A DNA stretch of 64,000 nucleotides from Gracilaria domingensis. Taxonomy: Eukaryota > Rhodophyta > Florideophyceae > Gracilariales > Gracilariaceae. Location of the stretch: positions 186,001 to 250,000 of the forward strand of contig VCMS01000032.1 of assembly GCA_022539475.1 (NCBI GenBank). The letters are read 5' to 3'. The notes beneath the pieces are model-generated. The model ran no database searches. It had not been told where the DNA came from and saw only the letters and a list, made by a program, of their open reading frames with translations. Of this stretch, positions 10,861-21,631 are shown piece by piece. The number at the start of each line of letters is the position of its first letter. The first letter of the stretch is position 1. Made by a program: the position numbers and the translations under genes.

Positions 10861-11796
10861 TCAGCTTGGCGCCTTCGCGCGCTCCAGCCCAAGCATCGTT
10901 CGCAACAACTCGTACGTACCCATCATGATCGCGCACGCCGGCGCCACCTTTGCCACTCGCGGGCCAGCGCCGCGGAACAGCCCCCGCGCGCCCTCCGTTT
11001 CCAAAATCTGCCGCGCTATGCGCGCCGACGTCGCGCCCGCGCGCTTGCCGGCCACGTCGCCGCCCGCCATGCGCGCCATTACAGCCTGTCGCCTTGTTTT
11101 CACCACGTCCGCCGGCACCGTGCAGATGGCCGCCAGCGCGCCCGCGCCGGTTCCAGCGCCCAGATACACCCCAAACTCGTTACTACCATTCAACAGCCGG
11201 CGCGGTAGAATCGAGCGTGACGGCTCCTTGAGGCTCTCATACGCGCTCCAATAAATTGCGGAGAACGGTGCGTCACGAAGGAGAGTTGGACCCAATCCGC
11301 GCCACCATGCGCAAATTCCACTGTGCCGCCGCACCTGCTGGAGCACCGACACCACCGTGCCGTTGGCGCCGCCAGCGCCGGCCTGCAAACTGGTGCGTGC
11401 CAGCTCCAGCGGACTGGCCGCCGTCGCCGTCGCGCAGCGCGCCGACGCACCCGCCACCAGCGCCGTCGTCGTCGGCGACATGTCCACAGAACGCGCCTCC
11501 ATGTTTTCGCGCAGCGCCTCGTACAGCGTGAAATACACGCCCGTGGTGGGGATGGCCAGCAGCAGCGTGGCGTTGAGCCCGCGCCACAGCCCGCGCACGC
11601 CGTGCTGCCGCACGATTTTGCGCACGGCGTCCATGGCGCCCTCCACGTGCAGCGGATCTTGGCAGCGAGCTGCGCCGCCCACGGGACACACGTGCGCTTG
11701 GAGGCGCACCTTGACCACATCGAACGGCGTCACCACCGTGCCGACCACCGCCGCGCCCGCCGTGGATGACAGCGCGTTGCGAAACACGTCTGTCAT
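10861..11796 (-). CDS. Mitochondrial carrier, SLC25A39/40 (MTM1) type
   Basis: This is a six-helix mitochondrial inner-membrane solute carrier of 311 residues. The three tandem repeats are visible through their signature motifs: TPFDVVKVRLQ (about residue 23), SPLELARTSLQ (about 130) and VPADVVKTRRQ (about 225). Each is followed by a WRG or FRGAGPR motif. The second repeat with P-x-E-L in place of P-x-D is characteristic of the SLC25A39/40-MTM1 branch, which is linked to mitochondrial glutathione import and to Mn-SOD and iron handling; the substrate is inferred from this. The start at MTDVFRNALSSTAGAAVVG places the first helix about 10 residues in, as usual. An upstream in-frame Met at 11877 (MVAQRAAS) would add 27 residues. 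No intron is visible. Confidence 0.85.
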   Translation of the reverse strand: MTDVFRNALSSTAGAAVVGTVVTPFDVVKVRLQAHVCPVGGAARCQDPLHVEGAMDAVRKIVRQHGVRGLWRGLNATLLLAIPTTGVYFTLYEALRENMEARSVDMSPTTTALVAGASARCATATAASPLELARTSLQAGAGGANGTVVSVLQQVRRHSGICAWWRGLGPTLLRDAPFSAIYWSAYESLKEPSRSILPRRLLNGSNEFGVYLGAGTGAGALAAICTVPADVVKTRRQAVMARMAGGDVAGKRAGATSARIARQILETEGARGLFRGAGPRVAKVAPACAIMMGTYELLRTMLGLERAKAPS

Positions 11797-13373
11797 GCTG
11801 CTTCTCGACCTGCGCCCGCCCGCGCCTGGCGCGCTTGCTTGTTGCTCGTCGCAGCTCGCCGCGCGCTGCGCCACCATTTGCCCGCCGCGCGCTCGCCGTC
11901 GTCGCGGGTGATTCAACGCGCAGCCGCGTGCAGAGGTATATGTGCCACAGACTATGTGGTGGTACGAATGGAACGCCGTCGGCACCAGTCGGCACCAGTT
12001 TTGCACCGCGAGTCGCAGCCAATCAGCGCTGCTTTCGCGCCTCACCGCTGCTGACCAATACCCGTCGAAGCATCTCGCCCTTTCCGGACGTCACCCCATG
12101 CGCCAACCAGTATCTACTGCGGATAAGGTATTGTCGTGCCTGTAGTACAGGCCCTGTACCTTCGAGACCGAAGGTAAAAGAGCTCCAGAGAGGGGGGGGG
12201 CGGGGAACATTGCTTTTTCTCTGCGACACACTCCGGAATAGCTAGTCGTGATATGACGTGCAAAGGCGGCCGCACAGTGCCGTGCACACAAGTGCGCCTC
12301 CGCGGTTTTTTTTTTTTTTGCGTGAGAGGATGCGATAGTGAGAGAACGCATTCACGGCGATACATGGCGTGCGCTTGGGGGCCAAGGGAGCGCAAGTTGG
12401 CAGGTTATCAACACCAACTCTTTCAAGTGGGAATGAATCTCGCACACTAGACAGTTTTGGATACGGTTTGTGCATTGGTCGCTGCAGCACGCATTGTAAT
12501 CTGCTTGTCGTTATACACACCTTGACGAGATGTGGCGTGCCGGCTCATTCTCTCCGATATCGCCTGGCATAAAACATAGTCGCGTTGAGGCGGTGCTTGT
12601 TGGAACACCGGCCACGCAGCAGCTGAGAACGAAAAGCTCGCCCGCCCAACTCGTTCCTCGCTGAAAGAGAATAAAGAGCACCAGCGTCACCAGGTGAAAT
12701 ACAATCAGCACTCGCTGATGGAGTGATACCATGCCTAAGGAACGCAAGTTACTTGACATATATCCGATATTGCCTACACGCCACACGATACCCGCTGCGA
12801 GCTAGCAGAATGGTGCTCTCCCAATGGAACAGTCGTTCCATTGGGAGACCACCGTTTTCAGTGATGCTCCTTTGGAGAGTGCCCAAACCGCAATGAATCC
12901 GCAGCACACCAATCAGTAGCATCTGTCCCGGGACGACCAACCCGACAGCAAAAGTTGCCGAGACTCTAGCGAATCAACCCGCCAACTCCGACGACATCAT
13001 CGAAAATAATACAACCATAATCTCGCAGTGCAACGCTCAAAGCCGCAATCATCTTGCGCATCAATGGCTCGTCCGCGACCCAACCGCACAGCACACACCG
13101 CATTTTTGCGACGCCAACAACGTCGAACAAGACGCCGCCCGTGGAAACCTTTCCGAATCACCGCCCATTTTTGGCAATACCCTCATATCACGCACCGCCT
13201 CTGGCAACACCCTGAAATCAAGTATCATCCCGGCAATATGGCCGAATCGCGTGCAACTTTGGCAGCAACACGCATCGACATTTCGCTTCTTTATCCCTAA
13301 AATCGTCAACGAGAACTCCCTCCATGCACCCTTGCAATAACTGTTGCAACAACTGTTGCAACCAGTTCTATTC
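11797..13373. other. Intergenic region with a short hairpin
   Basis: The left part is the GC-rich promoter side of the carrier gene, with composition falling to average by about 12,200. No gene is supported. It contains a G run near 12190-12200, a T run near 12305-12319, a hairpin at 12818-12847, and two direct copies of AACTGTTGCAAC near 13337-13363. Confidence 0.6.
12818..12847. repeat. Perfect short inverted repeat
   Basis: CTCCCAATGGAAC and its exact complement are separated by four bases, and the pairing continues imperfectly outward. It lies in noncoding DNA far from any start codon, so it is more likely a fold-back remnant than a regulator. Confidence 0.7.
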
Positions 13374-14556
13374 TCAGCACACTCTCTTCACACCAAAGCC
13401 CAAATTCTGAGACACCATTGGCACCCACTCAAAGAACGGTCCGCGCTCTTGCACAAATCCGAGCCCCGGGAAAGACTCGTGAAACGCCAACGCTAACGCC
13501 TCTGCGTGGGCCAAATCCGTCAGTAGCTTTTCGCGCGACAAGTACGCCTCGGTACGATTGGTTTCTGTGAAGAAACCCCACTCCGGGTTTTGCAACTGAT
13601 CCGCCTATTCCACACTCAACCGCAATTGTGAACGAACAAGTTAGTGACACCCACCACATAAAGACCAGCCTCGACATGACGAAAGCACGCTTGTATGACG
13701 TACCGTTGATATCCAGGCGTCGCCGACGAAAACCATTTTATCGTCGCCCTGTTTGATTTCAATTGCGCAATGGCCTGGTGAGTGCCCGAAAGTTGATATA
13801 AATGTAACTCCGTCAACAGGTGATGCCTCGTCTTCGTTCTCAGAATCGACCACGCGCAAGCTTCCATCGCGTTCGTATGGTGCAACTGCCCCTTGGTAAA
13901 TCCTCGCATACGCAGCTAACGCATACACATGAACGTCAGAAGGATGTCATCGGTAAACGACGGGCAGTCAAAAACAACTCACCGAACGTATCCGCATCGA
14001 GTAAAGAACCAGGAAAGCTTGGCGATGGAAGTGACCAGAACATGTGGTCTATAACCCCAACAAACACTTGAGCATTCGGAAAGGCCCGTTTTCCGTCCTC
14101 GGTCACTATTCCAGCGACATGGTCGACGTGACCATGTGTTAGGAAGACAAAGTCAATAGTGGACGGCGAAATGTGAGCTGCACGAAGATTGCGCGTCAGT
14201 TGACCAGCGTTCTCAAAACCTGGCAGTTCTGGAAGCTTCTCTGGAACCAAGAAGGAGCCCGAGTCGAACAACGCTCTTCCAGCAGGGAGATCCACGATAA
14301 GCACATTTTGCGCGAACAGCACCGGATTGGCATCGCGGAAATTCTTCTTGTAAGAACGAGTTGCGGCGGGGCCGGGAACCGAAAAAACGTTGCCAACATT
14401 CCCCACCACAATTGGTCCGTCTGACACTACTGTGCAGTTCAATGATGCAAATGTGAAAGAGTATATTGTAGGGTTAAGCGCGCATGTAGAGCTGGTGGCA
14501 GTGGCTTGCCAAATGCAACAGGTGACAACCAGAACAAGGGTTGCTGACAAGTCCAT
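13374..14556 (-). CDS. Secreted metallo-beta-lactamase-fold hydrolase, three exons
   Basis: This is a metallo-hydrolase of the MBL fold, closest in style to lactonase and arylsulfatase-like secreted members; the substrate is unknown. The exons are 13983-14556, 13704-13915 and 13374-13604, separated by introns of 67 and 99 nt with GT-AG ends. Phases are compatible and the joined protein is 338 residues. It starts with a signal peptide (MDLSATLVLVVTCCIWQATA). The zinc-binding motif THGHVDHVAG lies at about residue 140. The later metal ligands are probably the His in TFGHSPGHC (near residue 220) and the Asp in FVGDAW (near 240), the latter at the very end of exon 2. The cysteine-rich N-terminus after the signal fits secretion. 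A perfect hairpin lies about 160 bp upstream of the start. Confidence 0.88.
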
Positions 14557-14714
14557 AGTCGCCTAAAGAGATGGACTGAGAACGTATGTTAACGAGTGGA
14601 TAGTCTAATGTGTGGTTGAAACGAAAAAGCCAAGGTTGTCATGTGGACGCTTAGGCTTTTAAACAATAAAGGTTCTTACATGTCGACGTTGCAGACTTGA
14701 CGGAACCATTGCCA

Positions 14715-14741
14715 GAGTGTGAACATCTGATGTTCACACTC
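14715..14741. repeat. Hairpin upstream of the metallo-hydrolase gene
   Basis: GAGTGTGAACAT and its exact complement surround a three-base loop. It is about 160 bp 5' of the metallo-hydrolase start codon. It could be a dyad operator-like site or a transposon scar; the sequence does not decide. Confidence 0.6.
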
Positions 14742-15371
14742 GGCCAGTGATTCAGATTCTGACGAGAGCTGAACTTCTGAGCCTCAGGATGCTTTGCACG
14801 TTTTATTATGATTAGTACTGGCTGCCGCGTTCAATTGGCACTTTATAAGAACGTCCGTCATCATCCTGATGTCACTAGTGATGTGTGATCATTGGGAAGG
14901 CGACATGAAGTTGAGTTCAACTTCGAAGGTAAACCATCACGATGACGCTTATAAAAGGATGTTACCCTTTTACTGCATTCTGATTGGTCGATGAGCCCAT
15001 TCTTCGGTCGTTGATTAATCACGCCATCAACTGTCCTGACAGCGGTTCCAATGGGATGGGACTGCCGTACAGAAATAAGGTGATGACCTCGAAAACCGTG
15101 AGCTGTAGTAGTCCAGCCTTCTTCCTGCATTGGCCGCCAGCTTGTATCCTTTCAAACCGTCGTCTATGCGTCGAAAATCATGGTGATTCAGCAACCCATT
15201 GCGGGCGTATGTGGCTGTCGACAACGAGCATGATGCTCCTGCATCCTATGTCATCAATCTTCCGCAGAATGTGATGCTCCTCCGTATTTGCGTTTGCTAT
15301 CGTATTTCGCAGCTCGTGCCTGCACATTTCTCTAGAAAGCTCACCCCCTTTTCCAACGACGAGTATTAGTT

Positions 15372-15490
15372 GTCAACCTCGGGCTCGCAACGACTTGCCT
15401 CCCCTCAGCTCAATACTGGCCCTTCGGCTTCGCCTCCGGACCAGTATTGTATCTCACTCGGTCCGGCATGTCTGTGGCTCGCCCCGGTTG
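15372..15490. repeat. Degenerate fold-back structure
   Basis: The central CAATACTGG/CCAGTATTG arms (15411-15449) pair perfectly around a GC-rich loop. The flanking arms, beginning CAACCTCGGG on one side and ending CCCCGGTTG on the other, pair imperfectly. It lies within the TIR element. Confidence 0.6.
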
Positions 15491-15629
15491 ATAAGTCATA
15501 CAACATGATGTTGGGCATTCCGGTTTACAGCTGCGGCTGTTTAGTGGAGCACGGTGCGCTCTAGTCGCAGCAAGGTTGAGTTTTACGCGACCGATGGATC
15601 CGAGCCCGGCAACTTGCTGGCAAATTCTG

Positions 15630-15694
15630 CGAGCTCCCTTACGAAGCCTTTTCCTTCATGAGTTACGAGGGAAAAGTTTTCGTAAGGGAGCTCG
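15630..15694. repeat. Long hairpin within the TIR element
   Basis: CGAGCTCCCTTACGAA pairs exactly with its complement, and the pairing continues inward through CTTTTCC/GGGAAAAG to a loop of about 12 bases. It is much longer than expected by chance and lacks coding potential. Confidence 0.8.
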
Positions 15695-16469
15695 TGGCCC
15701 ACACCACTGTGATGTTTGGCTGCCAGACTCTGGCAATGTTGAAGCCGAACGGAAGTTAAACAGGGAAACACGTTGAAATTCTATAGCCTTACTGCGGTTG
15801 TGAGATTCTCCTTCAAAAAAGGTGTCGTATGGGTTGAAAGCGCGATTAATCGACGGCGAAAGTATGCGGCCGCATCGGCCAATCAGTATTTACGTGTAGC
15901 ATCGTACATATATCATAGTATCATACCTTCGAAGTTCGAAGAAAACGTTTAGCTCACATATCTGGATGATGATGACGGACGTTCTTGTAAAGCGCCAAAA
16001 ATTGGAAGCACTGCTTGCAATTGCTTCAAGGTCCGAACATTAGAACATTGTTCTTTCGTTCGGACAGTTCCGTCGATTCTTTTCAATGTTGACAGAATTG
16101 AAGTGCTAGCGTCCCTATGATGTTAACCTTGGCTTTAACATTTGAACCAATCTTTAGACTACGCCGACAGCGGTTGAGAACGGTAAGCTGCACCACAAAG
16201 GAAGCCCCTCGTTGCAAGGGCGCCAAACAGGAAATGAACAAAAGTTTCTCTCGCTCAGTTTTGAAGCTCATCTTGAAACCGCAGGGCTACTCTTCGAGTC
16301 ACTTCAGGACCGGAATCTCCCACGGGCGCAACACCTAATGATTAATGCCACATCTCCTGATGAACGCCCATCCGTACTCGTACTTCATGAGACCATTTAT
16401 GGTGCTCAAGAGTACTCCCATTATTTATGTATACATTGTGGACAGAAATTAGCCAAAGCCCCTGCCGCG

Positions 16470-16586
16470 ATTACTCTCTCTCTCTCTCTCTGTTTATGGG
16501 TGTAACAGCCTAATTCCGGCGTGCTACAGATCGTTTCTGTTGAAAGAAACGTTCTCTCACTAGGAAGGCCAAAACCTTTTCAGGCG
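16470..16586 (-). mobile_element. 3' tail of a LINE, second copy
   Basis: Read on the minus strand, this segment matches the 3' end of the LINE at 48.5 kb at roughly 90% over about 100 bases. The match includes the last codons, the stem-loop AGAACGTTTC...GAAACGATCT, the GCCGGAATTAGGCTG stretch after the stop, and the terminal (GA)n run. The similarity stops abruptly near 16586, so it is a strongly 5'-truncated insertion. Confidence 0.8.
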
Positions 16587-17431
16587 CCGCGATTACTAAA
16601 ACGTGAAACAACTTTGGATGGCAACTTGCCCTTCGTAGCTTATACCTTATCCCGAGAGCATTCCTTGCCATTGGCAAGAGATGCTCTCGGCTTCAGTTAC
16701 AAGGTGCGTAGGGAAAGTCATTGCACTCGATGTCAGAAAAATGGCACGTCGCGATAGTGCAGCAGCCGACGTGTTTGGACGCTGCTCCTTCGCCCAAAGT
16801 AGAGGAAGTCCTAGTAGACACTAGCATTGTCTCTAAAAAGGGGAGCGGTTTCAGCAACTGACCACTACCCTCGTCTTTCCCCGGAACGAACTGAGCGCTA
16901 GTTGGTCTAAGGCATTAATGCAGTTCTGGTGTTTAGCGCCAATAGCGCGCGCGGCCAGGTCTACATTGGAAGCTAATAAGTATTTTCGGAGCCGAGTTGT
17001 CCTACAAAGGGCTCGTGTTTCGCGATCGCTTCAGTTCAACTTGCTGCTGCAGAGCCAAAGCAATGAAATGGTTAGCTGGGCTTGGGTGCAGTGATGTCAA
17101 CCGAAACTAAGTCGCGCATACAACTTGTAAAATACAATTCTGCAACAGACAACACTGTCTTCTGGACAACTTTCACAAGAGTACATGATGCTGCAATGAA
17201 AGATTCAATCAAGAGGTTGGTGTAGGCATTAAACGGTGCTTATGACTTTACGTTTGGTATCAACTCTTTCCAGTACGTAATGTTACAACAAGCCGCGGAT
17301 TTGAAGCGAACACGAATCGTTCACCAACAAACCAGTTCTTGCCCGTATCTTACCAGAGCTTCATCCGCCGTGTCGCCAAAGAGACACAAACCGCGCTCCA
17401 TATTCCGAAGCAATTGTTAAACACCGAACGG

Positions 17432-20400
17432 CTAGATCTTCCTACCTGTTCGAAGAGAGTCAACTACATTTTCTACGAACGGTGGGTATAGCGATTCGAT
17501 TGTGCACTGCGCCACAGCCACAGGATTCTTGCACTCCTGAAACGCACGTCTTACTTCCTCCGTCGTGCCGCTACCACATGTAACGACGAATAACCTGCCT
17601 CTGTCCTGCAGCAATCGGCATATGTGAGAGTCATACGCTCTTGCCAAGTCCTCCAATGAAACATTCTCTACTTTTTCTTCAATTGTTCGATCCGCCAAAG
17701 GGCTCGCTGGAATTCCATCTGCCGTTCTCGAGACAGCCCCGTACATAATTGCCCCCGGTGTTGCCCGTTTCTGGTTTATCTGGAAAAGCGTTGTTGCCTT
17801 CGCAGTGTCGAGCTCCACTCTTAGCTTCGATTGCATTGACCCTTCATCAAGCGAATGGCGAAAAGTCTTGAGCACCTCACATACAGCGTCCCACGCGGCA
17901 GTTGGTGAGGACGATTCGTATATTAACAAGCTCAGGTGTCCGCGCCAAGAGCTGCACGTTAAGTATGTCCCATAGGCGAGACCGCTGGCACGAACAGCAT
18001 CACTCAGGGGGCCTTCCATCCGGCTGAGCATTTCCACTAGAACTGTTACAGCACTCCAATCTGCATGACCTTCGTGGATCTCTGAATCCACGCAAACTTT
18101 GATACATGTGCTTTCAACTCCTCCAATTCCCACTATTCGTCCAACTGTGCCATTACTGAGCAGTTCCCTTAGTGACGGGTATTTCCGTCTCGATATGGCA
18201 CTGGGATACAAGTTCGCCTTCTCAGAAGTCAATGCAATCTTCGGTATATTGTTCTGCTTTGCCCAATGAGCGGCGAGAGCTGCTTGAGCGGGCTCTGGAT
18301 CTCTTGCTGTTACTTGAACAAAGATCTTTCCAGCAGGCCGCTGTCGCAAGAAATCAAGAACCGATTTTATGCGCTGTAGAGTACCTTGTTGACATTCCTC
18401 TGACCTAGAACCTTCTTGTCGGGTAAACTCTTCTGACAAGAATGATAACAAAGGGTGGTTTCCAATAGCATTATCGAACATGAAATTGGGAATGGAATGA
18501 TTTCCTGTGAAGCTATCGAACGTCACGCAAGGAGTGATGCCGACTTTTCGTTTCGTCGCTTCCAAATACGGAAGTAACATCACCGCTGATGATAATGACT
18601 CTGCTCCGTCACGCATACTTGAGGTCGAGTCAGCCAATAATGACTGTGAGACAACAGCAACTCTTTCTGCAGTCACTTCGGCTTGAAACAGATTCAGTAA
18701 GATTAGTTTCGTTGCTTCTTCGAAAGAATTCGGAGTAGCAGCAAAACGAATCCCCAAGCAGTTGTCGGCCAGACCACTGGAAAAGCCTACAAATACCCCA
18801 GAATGTGTTGAAATAGTGATTCTGTCCAGAGCTTTTGCATTCTCCGTATACGAAATACGGGAGCCATCAGCTAATAAAATATCGCTGCTGAGCATAAGAT
18901 CGCAAAGTAGTGGAAGAAATATCCTTTCTGATATTGGCAAATCGGACGTATCGAGAAAGATTGTACAGTGAACTAAATCAGTTTCCAACTTCACCGACTG
19001 GGTGACAAAGAAGGTCGATTCAGTTTGAGAAACAGAGTACGACCATCTCGATATGTTTTCAGTTGACGGAATTGGCGGAAAAGAGGAACTGTCAAAAGAA
19101 CCTGGCCTCAGCGAAGCAATTCTATCTTCATTTGCTTTGCCCCGAGCATCAAGCGCATCTTTTCCAAACAGGTCGATGCGATCTTGTAGCGCTTTCTTCT
19201 CTCTACTTGAAAGAGTATCCGCAAGAGTAGAGTCTGGAACCATGATAACTTCGACGCGAGGAGCTTGTACAAACACAGTGTCCAACAATTCCAACCAAAA
19301 CTTCTCGCTCTTTTGGAAAAGCGTGTCGTACATGACTAGTGCACCTCGCACTTCTTCACCGATTGCCAGAGTTGTGCTTTCGCCGTATAAGATATCCGGA
19401 ATCAAAAGGCTTGCTACTGTCGAGTGACATTCAGACTCTAGTTCAGATAAGTAGCTTTCTTTCTCATTCTTGATTGCTGCATGGATATAATCCAATCCAC
19501 CAGGGAGTTTCCCAGAACGCAAAACATCTTGAAAAAACTCCATGACCGTATCTTCAACTTTCCCGGAAGTCAGCAAAGACTCTTGTCCATCGTCAACACT
19601 CATTTCATGGCTTTCTTGTTCATCTTCGTCTTCCTCAGCGTTCTCGCTATCGCTATCATTAGCTTCATCATGCCCTAAATGCTTAACTCCTTCAAGTGAA
19701 ATCTCGATTATACTGGCATCACGAAACACTTCCACCGAGAAGGATATATCGCTCGCTACCTGTTTCTCCGTTTCAACGAATCTTTGTCGCATTGGGGACC
19801 ATACATCATTCGTGAAGTAGTGTAGAAGGATACTGATGGCCATGTCTGTTACTCTATGAACGATACCTGGTCCACGCCATCCAAAAACTATTGTACCAAG
19901 TTCAGTATCAGGACAAGGGAATGGAACCAATCTTCGAGTTCGAGGGTCTAGAGGTTGTAAGCTTAGAGGCTTTCGCCACTGTGGTAAACCGGGATTGAAT
20001 CCAGGAGAACTAGAGACGTCATCTAGTTCAGATTTGATGCAGGTAAGCAAATCGCGTGGTACAATATGACTGCCCCCCACAATTATTGTAACATTTGCTC
20101 CACAATATTGGTCGTGGTGGAAGCGAATAATTTCTTCATTGGAAAGGGCTCTTATGTCTTCACATAAACCTCCGCACTCGAGCGAGAGAGGGGTCCCAGA
20201 GAGTAGAAGACCACGTAGTGCACGATCGGCTATATCCGATTCAGTGTGCTCCGAGCTTGCATCTCACAGAATACAACTCCAGCCTCTTTCCCATCAGGCC
20301 GAATGTGATATACTTCGCTTGCAAATGAAGCGTCGTTGATTTGCGGCCGTAGAACATGATCTAGAAAACATGGCAAGAGATTGCTGAAGCCTTCAAACCC

Positions 20401-20600
20401 AGCTGTAGCGCACGTATAAGCAGTATGATCGTTGTCCGTCCACGCGTTTGTTCCATCAGCAATGCAGGGAGCTAAGTTTCAGATACCTCGATGGATGCTT
20501 GTGGGACCTAGAAGACTATATGCTCGGTTGGATGACCGCGTTCTTGTTCCTACAATGCAGCGCAACAAGTTTTACACGAAGATGCTTGTGGGAAGGGAGA
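17432..20600 (-). CDS. M16C zinc metallopeptidase (YOL098C/C05D11.1-like), N-terminus in broken frames
   Basis: This resembles the large insulinase-family peptidases of the yeast YOL098C and worm C05D11.1 type. One frame is open from 20263 to the stop at 17432 and carries the family landmarks ECGGLCEDIRALSNEEIIRF and YCGANVTIIVGG, then some 880 residues with an acidic linker (around NDSDSENAEEDEDEQE). The conserved segment expected before it is present but in another frame (about 20245-20478): IADGTNAWTDNDHTAYT, then EVYHIRPDGKEAGVVFCEMQ. Further upstream, in a third frame, GHPTEHIVF (around 20517-20540) supplies an HXXEH zinc motif, followed by LGPTSIHRGI and an in-frame TGA. So there are at least two frame changes and one stop within about 300 bases. 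The gene is either a recent pseudogene or contains sequence errors; I see no intron that repairs both changes. Confidence 0.75.
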
Positions 20601-20800
20601 ATTATTGTCCAAGGTATGGGAGACTTCGGAGTGTTCGGTTCCTACTACCAATTGCTTCGAACAATGCCCATGCCGCAAAAGGACGATCTTTAAGAGATTC
20701 TGGTGTGGGCGAGAACCATTCGTAAGAGGTCCATGTGGAGAATACGGAGTGTTGGCTTCTTGCTCAAATACCTGAATTGCTTCAAGCCATGTCACATAGC
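20490..20800. repeat. Degenerate tandem repeat at the M16 5' end
   Basis: Roughly three units of about 90-115 bp resemble each other. GATGCTTGTGGGA recurs at about 20495 and 20580, and a GAA-x-ACTCCG plus CAATTGCTTC pattern recurs near 20635-20665 and 20740-20785. The units overlap the region where the peptidase's zinc-motif exon should lie. Confidence 0.45.
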
Positions 20801-21631
20801 CGTCAAATGGATTCGCTCATGCTTAGAGATTCGTAGCGCTGTCCGACACATGCCCAGCTATTGATGCTTTCAGGAGTAATGCACACCACTATTGATGCTT
20901 TCAGGAGTATGCCAGTGTCCTTCTGAAATTTGTTACACAGGAGTTGCTTATAATACTTCAATTTCTGGCGTTCGTCGTTCTTGCTCAGATGAAGGCTTCC
21001 TCCAACAAGAAATACTGAGATGCAGACAGGAGTTTCCGTAGCAAAACTATCATGATCATCATGCCACGCTCGGCTGCTCCATCATGAATTTATGGCCGAA
21101 GACCAACAAAGAAATAATTGATGGACGATCGCACGGTCCTTTTGAGAAAGGCCTTATCAGCAGGGCAAAAAGCCAGGCCCGGCTTTTTCCCAGCGGTTTG
21201 ATAAAAACAGAAAAACTTCTACGGCTTTTTGAGACAAAATGATTACTCTGAGACATTTGATGATCAATTATTGATCTTGCTCCCTCGATATGTTCGAGCA
21301 TCGATCTCAGCGTTGAACATTGGCATTACCTCTCACTGTTTGAGGGAAGAAAGCCAAGCCAAGCCAAGCCAAGCCAAGCCATCTCATGCCGAAGAGAACG
21401 TTCATTCCGAACCTGCTGCGGTATCACCGCAAACATGGATTCCTTCGTCGCTTACGAAAAAGCCCTCACATCTTGCATCGTCAAGCTGCCCTGAAGGCGG
21501 ACAAAAGAGTTTACCCAAAACTCGGCCCTATGTCACGTATGTGTGCGAGAAGGCCTCGCTCAACATGGGATCCGACGTTTCCGTGATTCTCTAGCTAATG
21601 GTTCTAAAGTTGCTCAACTGCTGCCTACGAC
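20801..21631. other. Intergenic region with a pentanucleotide repeat
   Basis: No gene is seen. ATTGATGCTTTCAGGAGTA occurs twice within about 30 bases near 20863-20908, and an (AGCCA)n array of nearly six units lies at 21352-21380. The right edge is probably the 3' flank of the GT61-like gene. Confidence 0.55.
21352..21380. repeat. (AGCCA)n short tandem repeat
   Basis: Nearly six uninterrupted five-base units in noncoding DNA. Confidence 0.9.

Larger units (their letters stand above)
14835..15998. mobile_element. Non-autonomous DNA transposon with about 31 bp terminal inverted repeats
   Basis: The left end (14835-14865) and the reverse complement of the right end (15968-15998) agree at 29 of 31 positions, sharing the core AAGAACGTCCGTCATCATC. 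A further subterminal inverted similarity, AACTTCGAAGGTA, is found near 14920 and 15935. No transposase frame lies between them, so the element would depend on an enzyme encoded elsewhere. I could not fix the target-site duplication, so the superfamily is not assigned. Two internal fold-back structures (15372-15490 and 15630-15694) may be nested insertions or part of the element. Confidence 0.75.
14557..17431. other. Transposon-rich intergenic region
   Basis: Besides the TIR element, its hairpins and the LINE tail at 16470-16586, no gene is supported. A small inverted repeat (GCCATTGGCA neighbourhood, near 16670) and a flanking GAGAGCAT/ATGCTCTC pair lie just 5' of the LINE remnant in its own orientation. 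From 16,760 to 17,430 I see nothing recognisable. Confidence 0.6.
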
